Below are positions 36,233 through 45,678 of a stretch of 64,000 bases of DNA, piece by piece. The notes under the pieces are model-generated. The model saw only the letters and a program-made list of their open reading frames with translations. It had not been told where the DNA came from and did no database searches. The translations under genes were made by a program, and so were the position numbers. This DNA is from Phycisphaeraceae bacterium (GTDB lineage Bacteria; Planctomycetota; Phycisphaerae; Phycisphaerales; UBA1924). The stretch lies in contig JAHBXE010000015.1 in the NCBI GenBank assembly GCA_019636625.1, positions 37,996 to 101,995 on the forward strand. The letters are read 5' to 3'. Position 1 is the first letter of the stretch. The number at the start of each line of letters is the position of its first letter.

Positions 36233-37263
36233 TGGTGCCCGGCATGCTCCGCGACGGCGCATTGTGTGTGTTCTTCGCGGCGTCCGCGGTTCACGCGCAG
36301 AATACAAACTCAATCGCCGTGCAGAGCGTGCGCGAGTGGGCCAATGGGTTCTCGCGCGCCGACAGCGTGGTTGTCGAGTGGCAAGTGCGCATGGAGACGC
36401 TCGACTCCGACAGAAGGCCCCTTGGGCTTCGAATGCTCGAGTCTTGGAAGTCGACCAGTCGCTGGCCCGATTGCATCCATATCAGACGCGAATTCGTGGA
36501 CATCGAGACGGATGGAATGGTTGCCCCCGAGCAGCTCGACATGTACAAGCGAGGCGCAGGCTTCGGGGTGAACGAAACCCGAGTCGTGACCCCCGAGGGG
36601 CGAATGGTCCGCCTGAGCGATACCAACGGGGTGTGGTTTGAGGATGATCCCCGCCACGGAGAGCTTCGGTCTCGCGCCATGGAAGTGGGCGAGACCACTC
36701 CATTCCTCATCGCTCGCTGGTTCCTGGACGTTGGACAGCGATCACAGGGATGGACCGTCACAGAACCTGAACGAGATGTCATTCGCGCGGAGTTCCCCGA
36801 GCACAGGTGCGCGTTCGTTCTCGGGCGAACATCCGACCGTGCGACAGTGCTGATCAAGCTGGAGCGCTGGCACGCGGTTGCCGGAAGCGACCCGACAGTG
36901 TGGACGTTTGCGGATTGGTCCCTGATTGCGCCCGAACTCCCTCCGGTTCCACGCCAGCGCACGCTTTGGGTCCGCGATCGCGATACGGGCCAGCCCCGGG
37001 AGAGCAGGGTGGACCGCCTGGTGGCCGCAAGGGTTATCGCGCCGCCGCCGGACAGCTTCTTCCGGCTTGACTTGTCCCGGGTGCGCGTCATGGACAATCG
37101 GACCGGCGAGGTCAGGGATGCCGAGGGCAACGTTCGCGGCAAAGTCAGCTTACCCCGGACCATGTCCGCGGCCGGGCAGTGGTCCGTGCTTCTGGGTTCT
37201 CTGGGCGCGGGGATCGTGGCCGTCGCTGCCCTTGTCTGGTGGTGGCGGAGGCGGGTCTCGTGA
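36232..37263 (+). CDS. Exported protein with C-terminal membrane anchor, unknown
   Basis: 343 residues. Signal peptide LRDGALCVFFAASAVHAQ, a large extracytoplasmic part (about 25-310), and one C-terminal helix (WSVLLGSLGAGIVAVAALVWWWRRR). The soluble part has alternating strands (VVVEWQVRMETLDSDRRPLGLR, RVVTPEGRMVRLSDTNGVWF) like lipoprotein-localisation or outer-membrane-sorting folds, but I do not assign a family. It is coupled to both neighbours: TGATG overlap with the Cys-rich gene and GTGA overlap with the disrupted MauE-like gene. Confidence 0.7.
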   Translation: MVPGMLRDGALCVFFAASAVHAQNTNSIAVQSVREWANGFSRADSVVVEWQVRMETLDSDRRPLGLRMLESWKSTSRWPDCIHIRREFVDIETDGMVAPEQLDMYKRGAGFGVNETRVVTPEGRMVRLSDTNGVWFEDDPRHGELRSRAMEVGETTPFLIARWFLDVGQRSQGWTVTEPERDVIRAEFPEHRCAFVLGRTSDRATVLIKLERWHAVAGSDPTVWTFADWSLIAPELPPVPRQRTLWVRDRDTGQPRESRVDRLVAARVIAPPPDSFFRLDLSRVRVMDNRTGEVRDAEGNVRGKVSLPRTMSAAGQWSVLLGSLGAGIVAVAALVWWWRRRVS

Positions 37264-37359
37264 ACGACCACAGCCGCTCACACTGGACGCGAGCAGTCGG
37301 GAACCTCGCGCTATGTGCGACGGCTCTGTTCGTCGGCCTGATGGGGCTAAGAGACTGTT

Positions 37360-38171
37360 TCAGAACGGTAGCGAGAGAGATGTGAGCCGCGAGCAGACGA
37401 GCATCGCGGCGGCGAGGTCGTGGAAGGCCTGGAAGTGTTGGCCCCATCGCTCGTAGCAGAGTCGGAGGCGTCGGAAGTGGCTGAAGCACGCCAGCGTCCG
37501 TTCGACCACATAGCGCAGGACGCCAAGGCCGCTGCCGTGGGTGTCGTCGGCACGCGGGGCGAGCAGGCTCTCGATGCCCTCCGACTCCACCAACGCGATC
37601 ATCTCTCTGGTCCCGTACGCGCGATCGCCGATGATCTCGTCGGGATTGCGACGCGGCCGACCACGCGGACCTTGCACCGCGGGACGCGCCTCCAGCAGCG
37701 CGGGCAGTTGCGCCTGATCGGGGACATTGGCGGGCGTGGTCTGCACGACCAACGGCACGCCGTCGGCTTCCGTCAGCACATGGCGTTTGCAGCCCTGTTT
37801 GCCGCGGTCCGTCGGGTTCGGCCCGGTGTGGTTCCCCCTTTGACGGCGCGCACCGACTGCGAATCGACCACGACATGCTGGAGATCGATGCCGCCCTCTT
37901 TCCCGAGTCGGTTGAGCAGCCGCCGATGCACCTCCGGCCACACGCCCGCCTTGGTCCACTCGCTGAAACGCCGCCAGCACGAACTTCCGCTGACGCCGAA
38001 GGCGTCGGTGGGCACGGCCTGCCACGGCACGCCGAAGCGCAGCACGAAGAGGATGCCCCGCAACGCCTTCTGGTTGTCCACCGGCGGCCGGCCCGTCTCG
38101 GCCCGCGACAGCGGCGGCAACAATGGTTCGATCTCTTCCCACAACGCTTCCGGGAGCAGCTCCGCCGCCAT
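37360..38171 (-). CDS. IS5-family transposase, two overlapping frames (probable -1 frameshift)
   Basis: The first frame begins at the ATG at 38171, behind a perfect AGGAGG, and encodes the N-terminal DUF4096-like region (LLPEALWEEIEPLLPP) and the first Asp (VVVDSQSVRAVKGG), stopping at 37773. The second frame supplies GPNPTDRGKQGCKRHV, the second Asp (EIIGDRAYGTREM) and the Glu (VVERTLACFSHFRRL), and stops inside the left terminal repeat. A run of five G after AAA (minus strand, 37842-37834) is the likely slip site. The fusion would be about 270 residues, normal for this group. Confidence 0.88.
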
Positions 38172-38202
38172 GATCGTGCCTCCTTGCACTTGTGCCGACC
38201 GA

Positions 38203-38226
38203 CATGGCTATCGGCCGATAGCCATG
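38203..38226. repeat. Perfect 24-bp palindrome inside the IS
   Basis: Arms CATGGCTATCGG and CCGATAGCCATG with no spacer, between the right terminal repeat and the transposase start. It could be a binding site for transposase or a hairpin limiting expression. Confidence 0.8.
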
Positions 38227-38659
38227 TTCTGAAACAGGCTCTAAGCAAGCTTTCCGACATGGGACCATCGGTGAGGGACTTGCACACGCATGGCCTCCTT
38301 CCGCCGGAGTCAATCCGGCCGATCGTCGCGATGGCAAGCATCGCGGAGCTGGCCTTGGGATTCGCCTTGGCGGTGAGCCTCCGATCCCAGCGCGTGAGAC
38401 CAGTCGCCATCTCGATGGTCTTTGGACTATTGGTGACATTCACAACCTACTTGGTGGCGGCGGTCATCCTGCGTGGTCCGAAGCTGGGCTGCGGGTGCGG
38501 GGCGGGACCGACGGGAAACCTCGCGGGCGGCATCGTGCGAAATGGGATCCTGCTTGTCTTGCTCGCGAGCCTGTTCCGGCAGGCCTCGCGCTCCGCTCGG
38601 GGTGCTTAGGGACACAGGCAGGTCCCGCGCTACGATCCTCGGCTTGTGAAAGGATGCAC

Positions 38660-39748
<1,089 letters not shown>

Positions 39749-39780
39749 GCGTCCAGTGGTGGAGCCGGGTGTGAATCCGT

Positions 39781-39812
39781 GGGTGGAGCCGCCGCTCCGC
39801 GGCGGCGTTCCC
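39781..39812. repeat. Palindromic GTGGAGCC-GCCGCCG repeat, copy 2
   Basis: Core 39788-39806 is GCCGCCG, CTCCG, CGGCGGC. It differs from copy 1 (6853-6884) at two of 32 bases and again follows a plus-strand gene with a partial half-copy upstream. Confidence 0.7.
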
Positions 39813-39900
39813 ATTCCCGGTGTTCAAGGGTGGGGGGGTGGGGGGGAAGACTCGCGTTGCATATCAATGTGCGGCCGTGGGCCGGTCGCGCGAAATTGTT

Positions 39901-39928
39901 TTGAATTCTTGCGGATTTGTGGTACGCT
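39901..39928 (+). promoter_or_regulatory. Promoter of the 40036 gene
   Basis: TTGAAT (39901-39906), 16 bases, TACGCT (39923-39928), giving a leader of about 100 bases with AAGGAG before the ATG. Confidence 0.6.
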
Positions 39929-40035
39929 GGATGCAACCCGGACGCACTGAAGGGGTACGAACGTGCGGGCCGCCTTTGGGGCCGCGGGAACCCGGAAGTG
40001 ACGAAGGTTGTGTGGCAGGGGGCAAGGAGCTTGCA

Positions 40036-40684
40036 ATGAAGCGGAGAACTGGGCTGGTTTGGGGCGTTCTGGCGGGGTTGTTAGGGGGGTATGGGTGCTG
40101 AGAACGCCCGGGCGCAGGTGCTCTCGGACTACTGGCTGGCCAACTCGACGCCGCCGGGGGCGTACAACGGCGATGGAGAAACGACCTATCCGGACCGGGC
40201 CGTGGCGTCTCGGTCGATCTTCGTGCGGCCCGATTGTTTCACAACGGCCGTTCCGATCGTCTTCGCGGCTTCCCGTACGTGGGTGCAAGGCGAGTCAAGT
40301 GACAGCGGCTGGTGCCTGACGATGCTGCGGTACCACTACGAGACAGGGGCGATGGCAGAGAATCCGTATCGGTACCCGGCGGAGCCCTCCGCGAACAACT
40401 ACTTCGTGCCGACAGCCAAGGACTGGCGGGCGATTGTGTTCCGATCGACTACAAGCGGTTCGCCGGAGGATCCTGAGGCCAAGTCGTCTTCCGGCGATCC
40501 CGTCAACGTTTCGGGTAGCGCGGCTGGAGGGGACATTCCCCGTCATCTGGAACTGATCACAGAATCCATACAAACGCTTGATCCGTGGGCGCACAACTTC
40601 ATCGTGGTCGGGGATGTGTGGAACGGTTCGACGGCAGGGTTCGACGTACTGACGCGACGGTTCCGGTTCGTGGAGCCGGAGTGA
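40036..40684 (+). CDS. Secreted protein, apparently frameshifted in its signal peptide
   Basis: The ATG at 40036 has AAGGAG six bases upstream and starts a good signal peptide (MKRRTGLVWGVLAGLLGGYG), but that frame stops at 40101. The frame from 40091 to 40684 continues with ENARAQVLSDYWLAN, a natural signal-peptidase context. Deleting one G from the G6 run at 40084-40089 joins the two into one 215-residue protein. Either the run is variable or the base is an error. The mature part has no recognised domain (RFRFVEPE end). It overlaps nothing and is followed six bases later by a dockerin gene, so they likely form one unit. Confidence 0.65.
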
Positions 40685-40690
40685 CACACC

Positions 40691-42052
40691 ATGGCTATGC
40701 CCCGTGTAACGAGCCGAACCGTGGCGGTGCTTCTGCTTGTGTCCGTATGCCGCGCTCAAGAGTGCCTCCCCTTCTGGACGGGAATACAGCGGAGACCCAG
40801 CTACGGCACCATGGTTGCCTTCGATGCGGGCCATGGCGCGGCGATTTACACCGACGGCTTCGCCGTAGGCGCGCCTCCCTACACAGACCCTCCCAGGCGA
40901 TGGAATGGGCACATTTTTGAGCCGCCAGCCGCCGGATGGATGGGCGAGACGATCGACCTGCGGGTTCTGGATGATGGGACCGGTCCAAAGCTGTATGCCA
41001 TTTCGATCGTTGACGGCCTGGGCCATCGGCGGATGTTCCGGTGGCCGGGCGTGAGCGGATCATGGGAGCCGACACCGCCCGGGATGTTCCACATTTCATT
41101 TCCCGGTCCGCAAACCGGAAGCGTGATCCCGATGTTCAGCTCTTCGACGCCCGGAATGGCCGGTCTCTATGGGGTCAAGTTTGACTACCCGGCGGGTCTG
41201 GATCGGGTCGTGCGATGGAACGGAAGGGACTGGGATAGTCTGGGCAGCACGGCATCGCCCAACGAGGTTTACTGCATGGCGGAGTTGCCGACGGCTCACG
41301 GACCCAATCTGGTCGTGGCGGGGTACTTCCCCGATTTTGAAGGATTTCGGGGTCGCCACATCGTTCGATGGAATGGTCAGCAGTGGTTCAACATGGGAAA
41401 CGTCCCGGGCTCTGCCCGTGTCATGATTACATGGGATGACGGGAACGGCCCCGCGCTCTACATTGGATGGACTCCTGAAGAGTCCCAGCCCCCATTGGTC
41501 CGTGAAGGGATCGCTCGTTGGACCGGTGCCACCTGGGCGAGCGTGGGAGGCGGGTTGTACCAGGCCATCTCCAATGGCGGCTCTGCGCGGGACATGGTTG
41601 TGTTCGACGATGGCACCGGCCCCGCGCTGTTTGTGTTGGGCCGCTTCGATTGCGCGGGCGGGCCGAACGGCATCCCCGCGCGGAACATAGCCAAGTGGGA
41701 TGGCCAGCAGTGGCACGCGTTGGGCGCGGGCGTTGGTGGATTCCCGGACCACTTGGCGGTCGCTGACGATGGCAGGGGTCCATCGCTCTTCGTTTCCGGT
41801 GATTTCTCGTTCTGTGGCGGGGGGCAGGTCGGCCGGATCTGCCAGTGGGTGGGCTGCGCCGGCAACCGCCAGTGCTACGCCGACTGTGACAATAACCGCG
41901 TGCTGACCGCCAATGACTTCATGTGCTTCTTGAACAAGTACGCCGCACGCGACCCCTACGCCAACTGCGACGGAAGCGCGGTTTCGCCGGTGATGACCGC
42001 CGCGGACTTTCAGTGCTTCCTGAACAAGTACGCGCAGGGGTGCTCGCGTTGA
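40691..42052 (+). CDS. Secreted propeller-like protein with GC-type dockerin
   Basis: 453 residues. Signal peptide VTSRTVAVLLLVSVCRAQ. The body has about eight repeats around phrases such as VVRWNGRDWDSLG, IVRWNGQQWFNMGN, IARWTGATWASVG and AKWDGQQWHALGAG interleaved with DDGTGPALFVLG, a pattern of secreted beta-propellers. The last 60 residues are the dockerin, with a variant first loop (NNRVLTANDFMCFLNKY) but all six cysteines kept. No catalytic residues are evident. It follows the frameshifted gene at six bases. Confidence 0.8.
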   Translation: MAMPRVTSRTVAVLLLVSVCRAQECLPFWTGIQRRPSYGTMVAFDAGHGAAIYTDGFAVGAPPYTDPPRRWNGHIFEPPAAGWMGETIDLRVLDDGTGPKLYAISIVDGLGHRRMFRWPGVSGSWEPTPPGMFHISFPGPQTGSVIPMFSSSTPGMAGLYGVKFDYPAGLDRVVRWNGRDWDSLGSTASPNEVYCMAELPTAHGPNLVVAGYFPDFEGFRGRHIVRWNGQQWFNMGNVPGSARVMITWDDGNGPALYIGWTPEESQPPLVREGIARWTGATWASVGGGLYQAISNGGSARDMVVFDDGTGPALFVLGRFDCAGGPNGIPARNIAKWDGQQWHALGAGVGGFPDHLAVADDGRGPSLFVSGDFSFCGGGQVGRICQWVGCAGNRQCYADCDNNRVLTANDFMCFLNKYAARDPYANCDGSAVSPVMTAADFQCFLNKYAQGCSR

Positions 42053-42076
42053 GCAGGGTCCGGCGGTTGCTCCAGC

Positions 42077-42805
42077 TCAGTTGTTGTTGTCACTCTGCCG
42101 ATGCGTCAGCCGGCTGCCCTGCGCCTGGCGCTGCTGAAGCAGGTCGTAACTGAGATTCGACTCGCCGGCGATCTTGGCCAGCGCGACGCGCGAGGCGACA
42201 CCCAGCTTCTTGCCCAGCGAAGCGCGGTGCGCCTCGACGGTCTTGATCGAGCGCGAGATCCGCTTGGCGATGTCCTGTGTCGAGAGGCCCTCGCCGATCA
42301 GCGCGAGCAGTTCCAGCTCCCGCGCCGTCAGGCGCGACAGCGGGCCCATGTTGTTGCTCTTGAGCGTGACGCGTTCCACGTTCGCGGGCAGGTCGTCCGT
42401 GCCGCGCCGGGGCTGGTGCCGCGCCAGGCCGAGGACAAGGTCGGGATCGCCGCCCATCGTGCCCAGGGGGCGGAGGATGGTCTGGTACGCCACCCCGTTC
42501 CACACGGACTCGACGGCCAGCGCCCGACGCTCACGCGCCGCACGCCGGACAACCTCGAGCCGCTCGTGCGCCGCCGGCTCGGGGTAGATGTCCGCGAGGG
42601 ACTTGCCCACCACGCTCTCGGCGGAGGGCTGGTTGATGAACTTGGCGAAACGCTCGTTGATGTAGTGGATCCGGCCCGCGGTATCGCAGAGCAGGAGACC
42701 CGCGCCCGAATCTCGGGCGAGCAGCTCCCACAACGCGGCCTGCGGGATAGAGGGGAAACCCGACGACACGCCCGAATGGCTCGGTGCAGCTTTGGTGGCG
42801 TTCAT
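42077..42805 (-). CDS. PAS-LuxR transcriptional regulator
   Basis: 242 residues from the ATG at 42805 (AAAGGA about ten bases upstream; an in-frame ATG at 42829 lacks a good ribosome site). Residues about 24-130 are a PAS domain (GAGLLLCDTAGRIHYINERFAKFI), and the C-terminus is a LuxR/GerE helix-turn-helix (LTARELELLALIGEGLSTQDIAKRI, then VEAHRASLGKKLGV). No receiver domain is present, so sensing is probably through the PAS pocket. It is divergent from a metal ATPase gene; a regulatory link is possible but unproven. Confidence 0.88.
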   Translation of the reverse strand: MNATKAAPSHSGVSSGFPSIPQAALWELLARDSGAGLLLCDTAGRIHYINERFAKFINQPSAESVVGKSLADIYPEPAAHERLEVVRRAARERRALAVESVWNGVAYQTILRPLGTMGGDPDLVLGLARHQPRRGTDDLPANVERVTLKSNNMGPLSRLTARELELLALIGEGLSTQDIAKRISRSIKTVEAHRASLGKKLGVASRVALAKIAGESNLSYDLLQQRQAQGSRLTHRQSDNNN

Positions 42806-43070
42806 ACCCAGACTTTCCTTTGCATCCATTACCAAGGGGTACCCTCCCCGAGAATCGACAGCTGAATCAAACAGGCTCCTGACCAGTCGATCCAGAACGC
42901 AGCTTCTTGTACGTACTATCTTTGCCTCCGGAGCCATGCTTGGGGAGTGGAAATCACCAATATGCAAGGTTCCGGGAATTTCACCTAGTCTCAGGGTGCC
43001 CAAAGGCCCCGGAAACACGCGAGAGACGACCTTTTCGGACCTTGGAGGGGGTTGGACGAACCGTCCGACA

Positions 43071-45131
43071 ATGACCGCCATGGAACCATCCCACCCCGAT
43101 CCTGAACCCCAGCGGCGGTGGCTCCCGGATGAACTTCGGGCCACGGTCGCGGCCGGCGTCGCCCTGCTCATTGGATACGTGCTGATCCGAATTGGTGAGC
43201 CGCGCGGGGTGATGGTGGTGGGGCAGGTGTTGGTCTGGCTGGGGTTGGGAGTGGGCCTCGTGTACGGGGGGTTGGCCGCGGGCGAGGCGCTCAAGGAGCG
43301 GAAGTTCGACATTGACGTCTTGATGGTTCTGGCGGCGGTGCTGGCCGCGGCGTTGGGGCACCCGGAGGATGGGGGCCTGCTGCTGTTCCTGTTCAACCTG
43401 TCGGGCGCGCTGGAAGACCGGGCGATGCGCCGGACGATGCGGGCGGTGGAGGCGTTGCACAAGCTGATGCCGGAGGAGGCGTTGGTGCAGCGCGGCGGGG
43501 AGTGGGTGGTGTGCCGCCCGACGGAGCTGGCGGTGGGGGAGCGAATCCGTGTTCGCCCGGGAGAGCTGGTCGCGGTTGATGCGAAGGTGGTCGAGGGGCG
43601 CTCGTCGGTGGACCAGTCGACGTTGACGGGGGAGAGCCTCCCTCGGAGCGTGGCAGAGGGCGATGACATCTACGCGGGAACCCTGAACCTCTCGAACCCG
43701 GTGGAGGCCGTCGTGGCCAAGCCTGCGGCGGAGTCGAGCCTTCAGAAAGTCCTGAACCTGGTCATCAGTGCGCAGCAGGGACGGGAGCCGGTGCAGCGGT
43801 TCATCGACCGGGTGAGCGGGCCGTACGCCAAGGGCGTGGTGATCGCCAGCACGCTGGTGTTCCTGATCTGGTTCCTGGTGTTCAAGGAGCCCGCCTCGCG
43901 AGCGGCGTACACGGCGATCGCGCTGCTCATCGTGGCTTCACCGTGTGCGCTGGTGATCGCGACGCCGACGGCGACACTGGCGGCGATCAGCCGGGGTGCG
44001 CGGGCGGGGCTGCTGTTCAAAGGCGGGCAGGCGATTGACCGGCTGGCGCGGATGCGGGCCGTGTGCGTGGACAAGACCGGAACGCTGACCATGGGACGGG
44101 CGCGCCTGCAGCAGGTCCACGCCGTCGCGTGGTCCGATGGGGACCAGATGCTCCGCGTGGCGGCGGGCCTGGAGGCGGGCTCCACCCACCCCATCGCCAA
44201 GGCCGTCACGGAAGCGGCGCGCCAGCGCGGCGTGCCCCCGGCGGTGGTGGAGGCGGCGGAAGATGTGCCCGGGCGAGGGCTGTCAGGCATGGTGGATGGC
44301 TCGCCCGCCCGCCTGGGGACGATGGAGCACTGCGAGGAACTGGTGCCCGTGTGCCTGCGGGCGCGGGTGCGCGAGGTGCTCGAGCGCGTGCGCGGGCGGG
44401 GCCAGATCGGGGTGGTGGTGGCCTGGCAGGGGGGCGCGGCCGGCGAGGAGCAGGGGCAGGCGGCGGTGCTGATCCTGTCGGACCCCGTCCGGCCCGGCGC
44501 CAAGGAAATGGCGGCGGAACTGGGCGCCATGGGCGTGCGGCCGATCCGGATGCTGACGGGGGACAACGCCGCGACGGCGGCGTACATCGCCGAACAGATC
44601 GGGATCGAAGACTGGCGGGCGGAACTGCTCCCGCACGACAAGGTCAGGATATTGGAAGAGCTCAAGGCCTCGGTGCGAGGCGAGGGCGGGCGCGGTGGGG
44701 TGGGCGCCATCGGGGACGGGGTGAACGATGCGCCGATCCTGGCCGCGGCGGATGTGTCGATCGGGATCGGGACGATCGGATCGGATGCGGCGCTGGAATC
44801 GTCGGATATCGTGACGCTCAACGACGACCTGCGAACGGTCTCGTGGGGCGTGGGGCTGGCGAGGCGGACGCGGGGGGTCGTGGCGTTCAACGTGGCCCTG
44901 GCCCTGTCGGTGATCGCGGGGATGGGAGCGGCGACGCTGGTCGGGTCGCGGGTGGGGTGGGATGTGCCGCTGCCGTTGGCGGTGCTGGCCCACGAGGGGG
45001 GGACCCTCATAGTCGTGCTGAACTCGCTGCGGCTATTGTTGGTACGATCGCCGCGGGCCTTGGGGGCGGTGGGAGTGGGAGGGGAGCAGGTCGTGTCCGG
45101 GCAAACGGTCGGGGCGCCACGGACGGTGTAG
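43071..45131 (+). CDS. P1B-type metal-transporting ATPase, SPC/HEGGT (P1B-4) class
   Basis: 686 residues from the ATG at 43071 (43080 is an alternative). There is no N-terminal metal-binding domain. The membrane metal site is SPC (IVASPCALVIATPTA), the phosphorylated Asp is D334 in DKTGTLT, and the last helix has HEGGT; this combination marks subgroup P1B-4, which exports Co, Fe or Zn and related divalent ions. TGES and GDGVNDAP motifs are intact. An Rrf2 regulator follows at 34 bases, which suggests iron or redox control. Confidence 0.92.
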   Translation: MTAMEPSHPDPEPQRRWLPDELRATVAAGVALLIGYVLIRIGEPRGVMVVGQVLVWLGLGVGLVYGGLAAGEALKERKFDIDVLMVLAAVLAAALGHPEDGGLLLFLFNLSGALEDRAMRRTMRAVEALHKLMPEEALVQRGGEWVVCRPTELAVGERIRVRPGELVAVDAKVVEGRSSVDQSTLTGESLPRSVAEGDDIYAGTLNLSNPVEAVVAKPAAESSLQKVLNLVISAQQGREPVQRFIDRVSGPYAKGVVIASTLVFLIWFLVFKEPASRAAYTAIALLIVASPCALVIATPTATLAAISRGARAGLLFKGGQAIDRLARMRAVCVDKTGTLTMGRARLQQVHAVAWSDGDQMLRVAAGLEAGSTHPIAKAVTEAARQRGVPPAVVEAAEDVPGRGLSGMVDGSPARLGTMEHCEELVPVCLRARVREVLERVRGRGQIGVVVAWQGGAAGEEQGQAAVLILSDPVRPGAKEMAAELGAMGVRPIRMLTGDNAATAAYIAEQIGIEDWRAELLPHDKVRILEELKASVRGEGGRGGVGAIGDGVNDAPILAAADVSIGIGTIGSDAALESSDIVTLNDDLRTVSWGVGLARRTRGVVAFNVALALSVIAGMGAATLVGSRVGWDVPLPLAVLAHEGGTLIVVLNSLRLLLVRSPRALGAVGVGGEQVVSGQTVGAPRTV

Positions 45132-45165
45132 GCAGAGTCGGCGGGCAACAAGCTTGGAGGGCGCG

Positions 45166-45621
45166 ATGTTCTCACAGACGACCGAGTATGCGCTTCGGGC
45201 GATGGCGTGCCTGGCGTTGCGGCCGGAGGAGCTGGTGCCCACGCCGACCCTGGCGGAGCAGACCAAGGTGCCCCCGAACTACCTCGCCAAGGTCTTGCAG
45301 CAGTTGTCCGCGGCGAAGCTGATCACCGGTCGGCGGGGGGTCGGCGGGGGCTATAAGCTCGCCAAACCCGCGGCGGACATCAAGCTGCTGGATGTCATCA
45401 ACTCCGTCACCACGGTCTCTCGGATTCAGAGCTGTCCCCTAGGCCTCTCGAGCCACGGCTCCAGGCTCTGCGCCCTGCACAAGAAGGCGGACGAGGCCGC
45501 GGCGGCGGTCATCGCCGTCTACGACGGTGTGACGCTGCACGATCTGCTGATGGACTCGAACCCCAACAAGCCGCTGTGCGAGTCGAAACCGGCGACCATG
45601 ACGGTGTCGGCGCGACGGTAG
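45166..45621 (+). CDS. Rrf2-family transcriptional regulator
   Basis: 151 residues with GGAGGG just upstream of the ATG. The winged helix (MFSQTTEYALRAMACLA, then VPPNYLAKVLQQLSAAKLI) and the GVGGGYKLAKPA wing are typical. The C90 and C102 cysteines match the outer two of the iron-sulfur ligands in IscR/NsrR, but the middle Cys is missing (SSHG in that place). The cluster type or sensing mode may differ. It follows the P1B-4 ATPase closely and precedes lysS. Confidence 0.85.
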   Translation: MFSQTTEYALRAMACLALRPEELVPTPTLAEQTKVPPNYLAKVLQQLSAAKLITGRRGVGGGYKLAKPAADIKLLDVINSVTTVSRIQSCPLGLSSHGSRLCALHKKADEAAAAVIAVYDGVTLHDLLMDSNPNKPLCESKPATMTVSARR

Positions 45622-45678
45622 CGGATAGGATGGTGGCGATCCGCCGGAGCGGCGGGCGTTTTCCATCCGCGAGGGTTC

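Larger units (their letters stand above)
37351..38241. mobile_element. IS5-family (IS427-like) insertion sequence, 891 bp
   Basis: Terminal inverted repeats are GAGACTGTTTCAGAAC (37351-37366) and GTTCTGAAACAGGCTC (38226-38241), 16 bp with one mismatch. TAA target duplications flank it (37348-37350 and 38242-38244). It carries a two-frame DDE transposase on the minus strand. Intact ends and clean duplications mean a recent insertion. Confidence 0.92.
37260..38609 (+). pseudogene. MauE/DoxX-like membrane protein gene interrupted by an IS5-family element
   Basis: The GTG at 37260 overlaps the upstream stop and encodes 30 residues before the insertion element. Removing 37351-38241 and one TAA repeat restores an uninterrupted 151-residue frame ending at 38609. 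The restored protein has four membrane segments and MauE features (LFVGLMGLSKLSDMGPSVRD, then IAELALGFALAV, then a GCGCG motif before the last helix). MauE-type proteins supply reducing or oxidising equivalents for disulfide formation in the periplasm. The gene is now broken and its cluster may be impaired. Confidence 0.88.

Noticed and set aside
39828..39846. Runs of 3, 7 and 7 G that could form a G-quadruplex
   Set aside because: Only a few tracts and no nearby feature that needs it; noted without further claim.
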